Assembly (NCBI GenBank): GCA_013339895.1
Contig: JABACO010000018.1
Span: 3,949,911-4,013,910, forward strand
Direction: 5' to 3'
From: Ephydatia muelleri
Taxonomy: Eukaryota; Porifera; Demospongiae; Spongillida; Spongillidae
DNA length: 64,000 nucleotides
In this document: positions 1 through 12,333 of the stretch, piece after piece
Layout of the letters: each line of letters opens with the position of its first letter
Numbering within the stretch: position 1 is the stretch's first letter
Notes under the pieces: model-generated
The model's input: the letters and a program-made list of their open reading frames with translations, nothing else
The model's database searches: none
Told to the model about the DNA's origin: nothing
Program-made: the position numbers and the translations under genes

Positions 1-2227
1 GACCCGACCGGTTGTAGCTCGGACCATGTACGGCGTGACAGTGCCAAGAAATGTCTTACAACATTGTCATTTCTCGCATTGCTAAGTTAGCTACTAAGTA
101 ATTAACAGCCTTACAGCTATTCTATTTCTTTTTTTAATCAACAGACAAAAAATTAGTCTCGTATCCAGACCCTACATTACTTAACGATGACACTGGATCT
201 GGCAACCACTAGACGGAATGTAAATTCAATGTTCAAATGCAATATGTATTTAATAACGATTAGCGTTCCGTTGTCGAACGTGATGTTATAATCATCATTA
301 CGTAATGTTGGGTCTGAGTAGGAGACTAAGAAACGATGGCGGATAGTAACAGAAAGGGTCAAACATAACTGGTATGGAATACTAGCGCTGTACTCCGACA
401 TCAGGTAGGTGGCCACAGCGCACAGATATAATAGGATTTATACTGTTACTGGACGTGAAAACTAACTTTACTGTACCTCGCTGTGAATGGTACGTCAAAC
501 ATGACCCAAATGTGATGGATGTTTGGTTGAGTTTCCAATCAAAATGAAGAGTTGCATCACATTCATAAAGTGCAAAGCATTTTTGAAACAGAAAGAAATA
601 CAAGCATGTGAAAACATTTTTTTGAAGGCCTTGTATGTGTTTATTGTTAAGGAACATATTAATTTATCTATTCAAGTGTATTGTGGGAGGACTTGACATA
701 TGGGCAATATTGCGGGTATGTCATTATTCTCTTTGTACTCCAATGTTCTCTTTGTACTCCAATGTTAGACAGCGAATAGAATTATTTAAGTGAGGTATGC
801 TTGTCACTATTTTTCACACACACATAACACACACATACATACACAATACAATATCACAATATACACACACAGCATTGAAAAGGGGTGAGTCTTTTAATGA
901 TAACTTTTGACTTCTCGTATCAACTTCAATTCGCTAAGAGTTTAATTAGTCGTTTGATCTTATTTATTTCTTAAACAACCATCCATGCAACATACATTTT
1001 TTATAAATTCCTCCCGCCATGTTTGTTAAATACTGCCGTATTCAGAGCCTTGGTAAGTCTCTCAGAAACCATGTCTAATTAGTAATAGAGACAACAATCT
1101 CGTATACACGGCATACAAATTCATAGGGCACTTGCCAAGCAAATAAGCCAACAACTCTAAATGGAGGGCTATGATTCAGGGACGACGTATGAAAAAAAAA
1201 AAACATAAGGTTTTATCACGTGAAGAATGGTTAACCCAGATATTCACCTTTCTTGAACGGATTGCAAAAGATAACCCAAATTCCAATGCCATGCTATAAT
1301 AAGGGCCCAGGTACTCAAAAGTGGGGACGATACCTAATGTCCAATGCAATGAAACAAATATGTTCAATTGAAACCTTGACAACCATTAATAGTCAAGATG
1401 GCACTGGTAACCTAACATGATATTGTTCCCGAACCAGAAAATTCTGTGTAATGGAAAAAAAACTAATGTGTACCTCTGTACTGCAAATCATAGTAAAGGG
1501 TGGCAACTTAATATTTTGTTAAGAGTTAATTTTAACAAACAGTGGAATACAATAATAAGGGAAAATTATATGTCGAACTGAAATGTTCAATGTAATGGTA
1601 TGTGCACTTTTACTTTACACATATAAATGAAGGGCAAAAGGTTAATAACATGTGTTGTGTTTTGTTAATAAAATTCAAGAATAGTCAATTTACATACATT
1701 TAAATAGCTTTAATTCTAACTTCGTTCAATAAATTAGAAACATTACTACTTAGAAATTCAACAACAAAATCAAATTACACTATCCCTATGTAATAGCAAT
1801 TCTTTTAACACCATCACCTTACTGGTGACCACCGATTTCTGCATATGCTTAGCCTGAAGTCTAGCTATTGGCTTTGCATGTATTTGGCAACCCACTCGGT
1901 TTCATTACACAATCGCTCCCCTGTGTACCCGCTGTGAACAGATAACATTCATCACAGTGACTACACCGCTGCGATATTGATGTTTCTTCAATATAGGCAT
2001 GTTTAACCTGTGTTGACCTATTCTGACGTAGCTGCATCCTTGCATGAACAGAGAAATGATGATTCGCGATTTGTTTCGCTTTATTATTGAATCAAATTCA
2101 CGTGAGCATGCAAATTGGAGTCCTCCTGACGATTATAATTTTAATACCGATAAAACTCACTAAATCACAAATCGGAGCTGTTCAGACACCTCCATTCAAT
2201 GCAACGACGTTGGACTAATGATAATGT
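1..2227. other. No supported gene; two overlapping minus-strand ORFs of unknown nature
   Basis: I recognise no gene here. Two overlapping minus-strand frames (657-382 and 416-177) look slightly protein-like, with N-glycosylation sequons (NQT, NIT, NGT) and hydrophobic stretches. They lie in different frames, and I could not join them with a convincing intron. The first exon of the Frizzled-like gene that starts at 2943 should lie upstream of it, possibly in this stretch, but I could not identify it. Short CA-rich runs occur near 820-870. Otherwise the DNA is AT-rich without visible structure. Confidence 0.2.
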
Positions 2228-2808
2228 CAGGGGTGGCGCAACCGGGGGGGCAGGTCCGGCTTTGGCCGGACCAATCTTAATACTGAGCTTAAAATATATA
2301 TATATATTAGTTTCTTAAATCCTAAGGAGGTTGCTGTTTATGTACAATGTATAACCACGCTCGCTGATTTATCTCACATTAATAACTTTAATACTTTCTA
2401 CACGTGCGTGAGATTAACAAATGGCTAGCAAGGGCATTCCCGAGAAGTTCCACCCGCCAGTTACATTGATCTTACCCAAGCGCATGTTCGGATCGAAGAA
2501 GGTAGAGAGGGCTTTTAGAGCAAACTGGTGTCAGCAGTTTCCATGGTTACCCTACAACATCGATCGAGACGCAGCATTTATCTTATGATACTAAACATCT
2601 ACAAAGAGCAGTTGGATGATGTTGATTTATCTTCAATAGCGAATGAGTTTGTTTGTGGAAGTGAACATAGAATGCATGTTTTCGGTAAATTTTAATTGTG
2701 TTTATTAATGTAAATTTGTCACTATTTCACAATATTACATCGATATAGAAAAAAAATTTATGGCCACGCCCAAGCCGGACCAATGCTGAATTGCTTCCGC
2801 CACCCCTG
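2228..2808 (+). mobile_element. Internally deleted hAT-like DNA transposon
   Basis: The element is bounded by perfect 11-bp terminal inverted repeats, CAGGGGTGGCG at 2228 and its complement ending at 2808; a CAGGGG start is typical of hAT elements. Inside, a plus-strand frame at 2421-2588 (55 aa, MASKGIPEKF...) contains PKRMFGSKKV and WCQQFPWLPY, resembling the TTF-type zinc finger at the start of ZMYM1/hAT-type transposases, but it stops where the first zinc cysteines are expected. A second frame at 2588-2695 (ends HRMHVFGKF) resembles the extreme C-terminus of the same transposases (DLSSIANEFV). The middle, with the catalytic and dimerisation regions, is missing, so this is a non-autonomous deletion derivative. 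The flanking 8-mers (GATAATGT and TATGTGGC) do not match, so no clean target-site duplication is visible. It sits 134 bp before the receptor CRD exon. Confidence 0.75.
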
Positions 2809-2942
2809 TATGTGGCTATATGAATCCCACCAAATTCAAATTTCGAGCTACGTGCAAAATGTACTTTTAATAGTGAAGAGACCTGTGAGCTTTAAGGTTA
2901 CTAATGTATAATATTATAATTATAATGTTTTCTGCATCCTAG

Positions 2943-5900
2943 ATTAACACTGGCTGTACCAATTACACAAAATCAGCTTGCCTAGAGGCATTAAGTCACA
3001 TGAAAGCATGCTTGCCTGGTGTGCAACAAAATAGCAGCAATGTGGAAATTGCATCAGATGTGGACCAAGTGGCAAATGAGAATACTGCTCAACTTGTCAT
3101 CAATGGCCTCTCCTTTCTTGGTGCTAGTGAGGCATGCAGATCCTCCTTCATTCCCTTCATGTGTCTGCAGCTTTTCCCACTGTGTGATGGAAATGGTACA
3201 ACTCATAAACCAAGTAGAGATCAGTGTATCGAGATTAGCACAGTGGTGTGCAAAGATAAGTGGCAGAAAGCATTAAGCTTTCTAAGTGTGAGGAAGAACC
3301 TTCCTGATTGTGAAAGCCTCTCTGTAACAAAGGAATTGGTGTGTAAAGGTATAAATTCTTCCTATTGTCAGACCATTTTAATGTAATTATTTCAGTACAT
3401 CTCTGTATGTTCATACAGTGCAAAGCACCTCTGATAACAGATCAGTTGGCATCAATCAGTCTGGTAGCTCAACACAAGTGACTTGCAAAGATACATTCTA
3501 CTTCAGTAATGGAACATGTCTACCACAGTGTGGACGATGGAAGATTATCGATGATAATATGGCTGTCGCAGTGAATGCAGTTGTTATCATATCAGCTATT
3601 GTAGGGCTTGGATGTGGAATACTTGTTATGATATCGTCTTGCATTTGGAGAAAGAAGATGTAATGCAGGATGTATTTATATTTTTATGCTGTGCAATCTA
3701 TTTATTCGTTTCTTTTCAGGTTTGTGTTTCCTGCTGTCATTATTTTTTATATGAATGTGAGCATTGTAACCCTAGGTAAGTAAATGGGTAGTTGATTTTA
3801 AAACCTGCATATGTTACGTGTTGCGGGAAAAAACTGACTGAAAAGATATTGTCAATTGAATAAAATAATGCTTTAGCTACCTGTAATAAATAATGCCTGA
3901 GCAATGTTATATTTCTTTATATTTTTCACCAGCTTCCTTGATTCTAATATCCTTTACTGACCAGACAGGGCTTTTTTGCAGTTCTCAGAATTTGATAAAA
4001 GCTTTGAATAAACCAACTGCATTTTGTTCACTTATAGGTAAGCCCAGACAACAAGATCAGCTTCATTTTTGTAGAAGCACTGTTTCATTGATTATGTTTA
4101 TTGGTTGATAAAATTTGTATCGAGTATATGGAAGCATGATGATTGTGGTGAGAGGTTAAATAAAAGACGGATGTTGGTACATTCCAAGATAAAGGTTAAT
4201 CAATACATATTGGAATAATGTTATGCGCTGAAGGTGCATAAAATCAGCATTTGTGCAATAAGCATTGTGTATGATTGATTGCAAGTTTATCCATGATTCG
4301 CCCTTAGAGTGCAGAATCTTCGGTACATGACATGCAGATGTACTGTACAATACATGCAAATATAAAATCAATCGCCACATGTATGAACATACCATTACTG
4401 TAGTGTGCAATACCACATGGTTCCGCAGTGTAATGATATAGAGGACAGTACTTCAGTATTCTGATCTAATTGCCACATGGGACTATGTTTCAACCGGAAC
4501 AAAATACTTAAATTTTTCTATAACTATGTTACCTCAGTCAGTTATTAATTTAAATACATGCAGAAACCCTCACGAACACAGACTTGTAGATACAATGCAG
4601 GAGAATGCTGGTACATGTTGTTGTATCATAGACTAGTGCCAAGTTGGAAATATAAGTGCAGTTTTGAAAAATTTGGTCATAGGTGAATTGATGAGTAACA
4701 CTTTAAAACAGATACTCACATCCTGGGTGTAGTCTGGGAACCCTGCAAGGAGTAGGTTCTGGCAACTCGTCTATACCAAAGTTGTTCTGATGATTGAAAT
4801 TGTATCGTTTATATGATTTCATAAGCCACAAAACCATATTTCCATGTGAATCTTATCAATACATAGTCACGTGTGATTTTTGCTACTGATGGCCGACACA
4901 TAGCTTGCTTTTAAAAAACACAAATACATGTACAGGACCAGTAAACAGGCAGCAGCATGAACATCTCTCAGTCTGGATTGATCGCTAATCCAAGTTTCAC
5001 CATGGTAGGGTTCCAAATTATACTATTTACATCATTCGCTGAGCCTTGTGCAAGCAATCTTTACAGACAAGCATAGCATAAGCTTTTCCCATACCCCATT
5101 GGAAGTACAGCAAAACATCTCATCCAGCAACAATGGCCAAAATAAGTTCCATTTGGTGTTCCTTCAAATCATTATACCCTAATCTTTGAGCGGCATAATT
5201 TAGTATTTATGGATATTGCTTGGCACAAAGGGCTCAGCGAAGTCTAACTCATCCTGGACGATTGAGCGCTTGTAAATATAGTAAATAGTATATTTTGAAA
5301 CCCTACCGTGGTGAAACTTGGATTAGCGATCGATCCAGACTGAGAGATGTTCATGCTGCTGCCTATTCACTGGTCCTGTATGAATTTTCATCAGTAGCAA
5401 AAATCACGTGACTGTATATTGATAAGAATCACATGGAAATATGGTTTTGTGGCTTATAAGCAATGCAATATCAATCATCAGACGAGTTGCCAGACCCTAC
5501 TTCTTGCATAGTCCCCAGACTAATCCTGGTTCAGATTCCAAATCTTGCATCTCGGTTTGAAAAACTGATTGTGTGAAGCTGTTCGTTTAACGACTGAGAC
5601 TAACCCGTGTAAATACCTGGCCATATGCATAGAGAACTAACAAGAATAATTACTAAGAACGTTGATCTTAACAAAGACATCTGCTATAGTATGTGCCTCC
5701 ATATTCCTCCAAGCAAGGTACAATTTTATTATTTGCACTTCTATTCAAGGGTCTGCATACAATCAAGTTCCTTTTTATTATATTATTCTCAATTGCAGGG
5801 TCTGTATACTGCTACACACTTCTTCATGTACCCATCTGGTGGATATGTCATGTGATTATTGTATTCTGGAAGATAAGGTTTCCATTTCATGCAAAACAAT

Positions 5901-6559
5901 ATGAAAAACGGCATATAATCCATGTATTGGTTGTGCTGCTGGCTGTGGTACTGCCTACAATTCCAATCATTGTCAGCTTTAAAACTGGAGGCTTTGTGAT
6001 AAGCAATCATCCTCCTCTAGTCTGTGTATCAAGAAGCAGTAATGCGGGTTACTACACTTTAGCACTCCCTATCAGTATAATAGGTGCTACTGGTACTTCA
6101 CTACTATTTCTGGTCTTGGTGACAGTTATGAAGGTAATTTGATGTGAGTGCAGTTTTCACCCTTTTACTTTGTGCAATTCTATCCAACAGCACAAAACCA
6201 CAGAGGAAACTTCCAAAGCCAAAATCCATTTTGGTACTGCAGAGAAAAAGCTACTAATTCTCATCTGCTATTATGTTCTTATTGGATCCGTGGCCCTGGT
6301 AGCATTTACATTAAATGCTAAATTTATTGGTCCATTTGTCAATTTCATTGCTGCATACTTTATCTGTGAATCTTCAGGAAGCGGTGCAAGTGGAAAATGT
6401 GATAATGAAATGAAAGCTTATGAATCCCAGAACAACTACTCTATTGTTAATTATCTTAGCTTTGTACTTGTAGCGTTTCTACCAGCTGTGAGTCTTATCT
6501 ATGTGGTGCAGTGCGGAGAGTTACAACGATGCATCAGAAGTCGAAAGATGGGAAAATAA
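2943..6559 (+). CDS. Frizzled-like receptor 1 (CRD plus 7TM), first exon not found
   Basis: Six exons are supported by phase and by the paralogue at 45.6-48.3 kb: 2943-3348, 3419-3659, 3720-3775, 3933-4037, 5799-6133, 6191-6559 (503 codons plus stop). Exon 2943-3348 encodes a Frizzled-type cysteine-rich domain with ten cysteines, including FIPFMCLQLFPLC, DQC and LPDC. Exon 3419-3659 has the linker cysteines (CKDTFYF, CLPQC) and TM1. Later exons give TM2 (FVFPAVIIFY), the TM2-3 loop with FCSS, TM3 (PIWWICHVIIVFW), TM4, TM5, then TM6 (LLILICYYVLIG) and TM7. The family is plasma-membrane class F receptors that bind Wnt-like ligands through the CRD. The KTxxxW motif that canonical Frizzleds use for Dishevelled is not seen in the short tail (GELQRCIRSRKMGK), so Wnt coupling is not implied. 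The signal-peptide exon expected upstream was not identified. A foldback element occupies the 1.76-kb intron. Confidence 0.8.
4726..5531. repeat. Foldback element with long inverted arms in receptor intron
   Basis: Sequence at about 4726-5032 is repeated in inverse orientation at about 5281-5531, with a ~250-bp centre. Matching blocks include CACAAAACCATATTTCCATG, AGGACCAGT, GCAGCAGCATGAACATCTCT and CGCTAATCCAAGTTTCACCA. The outer ends read about CCTGGGTGTAGTCTGGG, and the complementary right end is close to this. Arms differ by scattered substitutions and small indels, so insertion is not recent. No coding frame is seen. A long-armed MITE or foldback DNA transposon is the likeliest explanation. 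Confidence 0.7.
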
Positions 6560-7268
6560 TCATGCCAGATCGACCTCGACAGGTCAAGGAATTAAGCATT
6601 AAGATATAATCATAAGCTCTAATGACAGCAAGAAAAGAATGTCAGTAAAATTTTGTCTCTGTGCAACTATTTTGACAAATGTGTTAAGTAAAACATGGTC
6701 ACATATGTCCAATAATGATGTACAGTAATATTACATGTGGATTATACTGTTGAACATTTCACATCAGCTTAAATGATCAACTGTATTCCTGTTCTTTATT
6801 TGCGATGTGCTATCCTGCATACCAATATGAAACTGCACAGCTAAAATTAATCATCGTTCTGTGCAGCCAATAAATACTCCTCCAAGCAAGGTACAGTTTT
6901 ATAATTTACACTGTGTCTGCTGCTGCACATACAAACAATGTTCCTTTTTATTTTTAATCTCCAAAAAAGGTTTGGCACAGCAGAGTATACATAAAGATTT
7001 TTTAGCATATTGTACAAGCAAACATCACCTGACATTTTATATTGAGCACATCATGAGGTCCAAAATTGTTTAGGAATGCAGGTATGATGGGACCAATCCT
7101 ACAGCAAGAACTGATTGATAACACACAAGTACACACATACATATCTTTATACAGTAGACAAATGCACTGCACACAATATACAATACACAGTTACCATAGC
7201 AACTAGCCTACATGAATCCAGTCCTGGGTACATATAAATGTTCCGCTCATGTCTTGCAAGTTAAGCTG
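6560..7268. other. Intergenic; repeated fragment near 6880
   Basis: No gene is seen between the receptor stop and the retroelement remnant. A block near 6886-6930 (ACTCCTCCAAGCAAGGTACA) repeats sequence at about 5700-5750 in the receptor's last large intron. A neighbouring part of that block (5662-5706, ending TATGTGCCTCCATATT) reappears at about 9251-9295 inside the retroelement. So pieces of one repeat are scattered in swapped order. Confidence 0.4.
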
Positions 7269-10215
7269 TCATTCTGATTTGACTGCCAAACAGGGACTGG
7301 TACCAGCTGTGCCTCTGGACGGGAGTGGAAGTGCCTCATGGGGTTCATCTACTGCAGGACCACCTGGAGGTGTCTTGTGGGGTTGATCCCTCACAGGGAC
7401 ATCTGGAGGAACCTCATCTGGAGGAACCTCATCTGTAGGAACCTCATCTGAAGGAACCTCATCTGGAGGAACCTCATCTGGAGGAACCTCATCTGGAGGA
7501 ACCTCATCTGGAGGAACCTCATCTGGAGGAACCTCATCTGTAGGAACCTCATCTGGAGGAACCTCATCTGGAGGAACTTCATCTGGAGGAACCTCATCTG
7601 GAGGAACCTATAACTGGAGGAACTTCATCTGGAGGAACCTCATCTGGAGGAACCTCATCTGGAGGAACCTCATCTGGAGGAACCTCATCTGGAGGAACTT
7701 CATCTGGAGGAACCTCATCTGGAGGAACCTATAACTGGAGGAACCTCATCTGGAGGAACCTCATCTGGAGGAACCTCATCTGGAGGAACTCATCTGGAGG
7801 AACCTAACTGGAGGAACTTCATCTGGAGGAACCTCATCTGGAGGAACTTCATACGGAGGAACCTCATCTGGAGGAACCTCATCTGGAGGAACCTCATCTG
7901 GAGGAACCTCATCTGGAGGAACCTCATCTGGAGGAACTTCATCTGGAGGAACCTCATCTGGAGGAACTTCATACGGAGGACCTCATCTGGAGGAACCTCA
8001 TCTGGAGGAACCTCATCTGGAGGAACCTCATCTGGAGGAACCTCATCTGGAGGAACCTCATCTGGAGGAACCTCATCTGGAGGAACCTCATCTGGAGGAA
8101 CTTCATTTCGAGGAACCTCATCTGGAGGAACCTCATCTGAAGGAACTTCATAGGAACCTCATCTGGAGGAACCTCATCTCATCTGGAGGAGCCTCATCTG
8201 GAGGAGCCTCATCTGGAGGAACCTCATCTGGAGGAACCTCATCTGGAGGAACCTCATCTGGAGGAACCTCATCTGGAGGAACCTCATCTGGAGGAACTTC
8301 ATTTCGAGGAACCTCATCTGGAGGAACCTCATCTGGAGGAACCTCATCTGGAGGAACTTCATAGGAACCTCATCTGGAGGAACTTCATAGGAACCTCATC
8401 TGGAGGAACCTCATCTGGAGGAACCTCATCTGGAGGAACCTCATCTGGAGGAACTTCATTTCGAGGAACCTCATCTGGAGGAACCTCATCTGGAGGAACC
8501 TCATCTGGAGGAACTTCATAGGAACCTCATCTGGAGGAACCTCATCTGGAGGAGCCTCATCTGGAGGAGCCTCATCTGGAGGAACCTCATCTGGAGGAAC
8601 CTCATCTGGAGGAACCTCATCTGGAGGAACCTCATCTGGAGGAACCTCATCTGGAGGAACTTCATAGGAACCTCATCTCGAGGAACCTCATCTGGAGGAA
8701 CCTCATCTGGAGGAACCTCATCTGGAGGAACCTCATCTGGAGGAACCTCATCTGGAGAAACCTCATCTGGAGGAAACTCATTCGTTGCAGGGCATCTAAA
8801 TGTGCATCATCCTCATTTTCAGTGTGATCTTGTTGCACAGGAATGACCAGAACAGGTGCTTGTTGAGCAGCATCAGATGGTCTGGGTCCTCTTCACTTAG
8901 CTGCTGAAAGTAATCACATGACTTCAGTTAACTCTGCCTAGAGACATCTGCATGATGTATGCAATACAGGACGGATCAAGCTTGTCTAACACTTACTGGA
9001 AAGGGAACACTCAGTTGATTCTTGCACACGAATATAGTATGCTGACATCAGCAAAGGCTCATTGCAATGACAATTCTCCTTTGCTGCTATGCTCGAAAGG
9101 TTTAGTAGCATCCTGTTAAAATGTTCTACAAACCAGGGATGATTTGGCATTGTCCGGGTTTTGTATAGTCCCAACAGAGTGCACACCTCCTTCATTAGTA
9201 TTGACTTGAAACTGCGCCTTTGATTTGTCAGGTACACCAAACAGACACAATGCTCTTAACAGAGACAGCTGCTATAGTATGTGCCTCCATATTGCAGTAC
9301 ATGTAGCAATAGGGCATGAATTCACCCCCTTTGTAAACTAATCGGCTACCACAAGCATATACTTAGATCCTTTACTGGTTTGTGGGAGTGGTCCAAGGAT
9401 GTCCTTAAAAACACACTGCAAAGGGTTCCCTGGGATCTGGATCTGCAACCTTGCTCTGGTAACCTGTGAATACAGGTTTCTTGAAACACAGGTTCTCAAC
9501 ATCCTGCTACTGTCCTGGCCAGTAGAAGCATGCCCTCACTTTTGCTAGTGTTCCAAAATGGCCACAATCATGGACTAGTTCCATGATCGATGTAACCATC
9601 ACTGTCCTCAGATGTGGATCAGTTCTTTATGCTCTCCTGCAGGTCAAAGGCTCAGCTGACTCCAGCCTTTTTCAACAGCGGCATCATGATTCCCTGCACA
9701 ATGCATCTACACTCTGTCAACAATTGTAACCCCTGGAAACCTTGGCCTTCATGTTCTACTTAGCCATTTCAATGCATTGTAGACAGTACAGACTACATAT
9801 TTGCACCCGAGTATATGTATGGATGGAAATGTCTAACATTCCATCACAGGGTAACAGTTTTTTGCCAGTTCCTACACAATGTGGCTGGTTTTTGTTCCAC
9901 AATCCCAGGATGCAACCTGGGTTTGGGGAACATAAATCAGGAATGCAGTGTGGAAATCAATTATATTCCAATTCTGGATGCAAAGAAAGTTTTCGCTGTG
10001 CTAACATCTCACAATGAGTGGCACAATACCATCTCTCTGTCTTGGTGAGGGACCAGCTGGCATGTGCAATTACACGCTCTTGCCCAACAGTTGAGGCAGC
10101 AGTGCTCCAAGATTGTCCTATTTGGCATCTGTGTCAATAGCAAACCTTTCTTCAAAAACAAGGATAACACATTACAGGAAATTAGATGGAGTTTAAGAGT
10201 ATCAAACACTTCTTT
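7269..10215 (-). mobile_element. Decayed Ty3/gypsy retrotransposon, pol fragment
   Basis: Read on the minus strand, degenerate pieces occur in the order expected for a Ty3/gypsy pol. First come a reverse-transcriptase/RNase H junction and RNase H core (about 10215-9985, around FDTLK and DTDA), then the spacer. An integrase zinc-binding region follows (about 9600-9480, around HFGTLAKV and FYWPG), then the integrase core (about 9430-8985, with DILGPLPQTSKG and a VEHFNRMLLN-type helix). Last is a proline-rich tail that becomes the 15-bp minisatellite and stops at 7269-7271. Stops and frameshifts interrupt every domain, so it is inactive. Reverse-transcriptase motifs upstream of RNase H, gag and LTRs were not recognised. 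It is an old LTR-element fragment on the strand opposite to the receptor gene. Confidence 0.7.
7397..8777. repeat. 15-bp minisatellite (GGAGGAACCTCATCT)n
   Basis: About 90 copies of a 15-bp unit occur with a few variants (ACTTCAT for ACCTCAT, GGAGCCTCAT, TTTCGAGG) and short broken units such as CTTCATAGGAACC that recur every few copies. Because the unit is a multiple of three, pentapeptide frames stay open for long stretches. On the minus strand they read EVPPD or MRFLQ. The EVPPD frame continues the retroelement tail (ending in PSRGTAGTSP), but +1/-5 interruptions switch frames, so the array is not constrained as protein. Confidence 0.9.
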
Positions 10216-12333
10216 ACACTCCTTTGAAAAACACTAGCGAGGGTTTGAATTTTGGACAGCGATTTGTTATATGTTTCCCATAACTTTAGGGTAATAGAAA
10301 GACAGTCAATTAACTTAGATGGTTGCTTCTGGTTGGTTGGTATATATGTATATATAGGAAGGCAATGCTACAATCATTGGTAATAGTTAACTACTTAACC
10401 ACATCCAGTAATTATTACGAAGAGACAGAGGTTCAAAAGACAAATTGGTTCCAAGAAAGTTAACATCACTGTAGCAGGAAGTAAGATGTAGCTTAGCAAA
10501 GTTTAAAGTTTACCTAAAAATAAAATATTCATAGCGTCTTGTGAACATTCACGGGAGTAAAATTACAAGACACGGGTCTTTCAATTTTTGAAGATGAACA
10601 AATATGGGAAGCTAGAACTAATTTTGAAACATTTTTGAGTGCCTTTACGTGAATCGACCCCACCTGTAGACCCATCCTTCTTTTCACTGAACAATAGGTG
10701 CAATTGCAAGAACTACTGGCTCTACCACATTGTGTCAACCCATCCCATCAATCCACTTGTCGTTGATGGTAAGGTAATGAACGTGGCAACCGAGAGGTGG
10801 GTGTTGTATTGCCAGGAACATAGAGACATCACCATCATGCAGTGAAAGGATATCTGATCAGTCACCAAACAATTTCCGAAGGTTGCTGAGATAGATCGTC
10901 TATCCCAAACAGTAGCTCTGAAGTGGCTGTTGAAATTTTAGTCTCTTCGTGCACTGTTGTCCCATTGTGTCTTCGCAACATCAGAATTCGGCATCTGAAG
11001 CAGTTGGCCAACCTTCTCATCCTGTGAAGTGTGATGGGTGTTGGCAGCGAGTTCAACAATACAGTGCATCCTGATACCACAAGACAGAGTGTGACAGCAG
11101 TAGTTCGTGCTGCTCAATAAAATTCAGATGAGGCTCAAAAACACCTGTATATGTGTGTCACTGCGTGCAGGAGGTGGCTAAAACATATGACTCTCAGAAC
11201 ATCCTGGAATTACTACTTCTTCACAGACAACCTCATCCTTGGTTTGCAGTGCAGATGCTAATTTATTCTGTTGACTTGATTATAAGCTATACAAGTACTA
11301 TTGCAATCAACTGCATCCACCCCCCACCACCACCACACCCACCATTATACTCCCAGTGTTTTTTCATCACTCACAGTACTAGGGGGTGTGGTGCCACTGG
11401 ACATTCACTACGAACAACTTTTTGTATGGTTTCTTAGTTTTACCTCTTATTTTTGCACTGATACTCATCTAGTATATTTATCTTCATACTGTTCCTGTAT
11501 TGATATCACTGGTAGACAGAATTATGCCTGGATGAATGTGCATAAAGGGTGTGTATAAAGAGTGCATGCATGCAAACCAGCTCTGCATTTCTTGAGACAG
11601 TCATCACAGCATACTTCTGCTCAATGCTGCTACCGTGTGTTTGAGCCCTGCACATCCACACTATCACAGCCCATCACAACTTCCACAGTGTGATAAACTG
11701 AATGGGTGTTGGATGCCAAAAAAAAAAAAAGTCAGCCTGCAGGTTTAATATGAATCCTGGGCGTGGGAAGGTACATGATGTTCCAATAATGCAAAATCAG
11801 AATCTACAGCTGTGCAGGTTATTATTTAACAATATCAATGATATATAGACTACATGTACTAGCATACATAGTCTACATAATCTATATGATAATACAATCA
11901 GACAAGCCTGTGTATACTCACTTCAGAGGACATCCATTGGTTGGATATACCCCTTCTGAGGACATCCATTGGTTGAATATACCAATGCGGTCATTCACAT
12001 TACGTATTGTACACCGAAAGGTTCGAATTCCATGTCATGCAAAGAGACTTTGTAAAGGCTCAAAGCAGTCCACCTAACAGACCATTGTATTGCACACCAT
12101 TTCTATCATGGCAATCACTGGTTTTATGGCTAGCGCAGTGCGTACAAAAAGCAGAGTCGAACTCAATATTGGATGCATTACAAAAGTATCAAAGAATGTA
12201 CATGTACATGTACATTGCCCATGTACATGTAGCACATGCTATCAATTGGAAGATAAAATGCAGAGCACTAAAATCTTTTAAATAAAAAAAAAATACTTGC
12301 CTCTCAATGACAGAAAAGATCTAGTGAATTAAC
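10216..12333. other. Intergenic, no recognised gene
   Basis: Only short unrelated frames are seen. A CCACC/CACAC-rich patch lies near 11320-11345, and a near-duplicate of TTGGTTGRATATACC occurs at about 11937 and 11970. The 3' end of the FAD-enzyme gene approaches from the right on the minus strand. I see no RNA gene. A T-arm-like GGTTCGAATTCC at 12018 lacks the rest of a tRNA. Confidence 0.4.

Noticed and set aside
8986-9240. Independent 84-codon gene on the minus strand
   Set aside because: The sequence is a decayed integrase-core fragment of the Ty3/gypsy remnant, flanked in order by other pol pieces.
12010-12050. Possible tRNA (GGTTCGAATTCC T-arm-like word)
   Set aside because: No acceptor stem, D-arm or anticodon arm can be folded around it.
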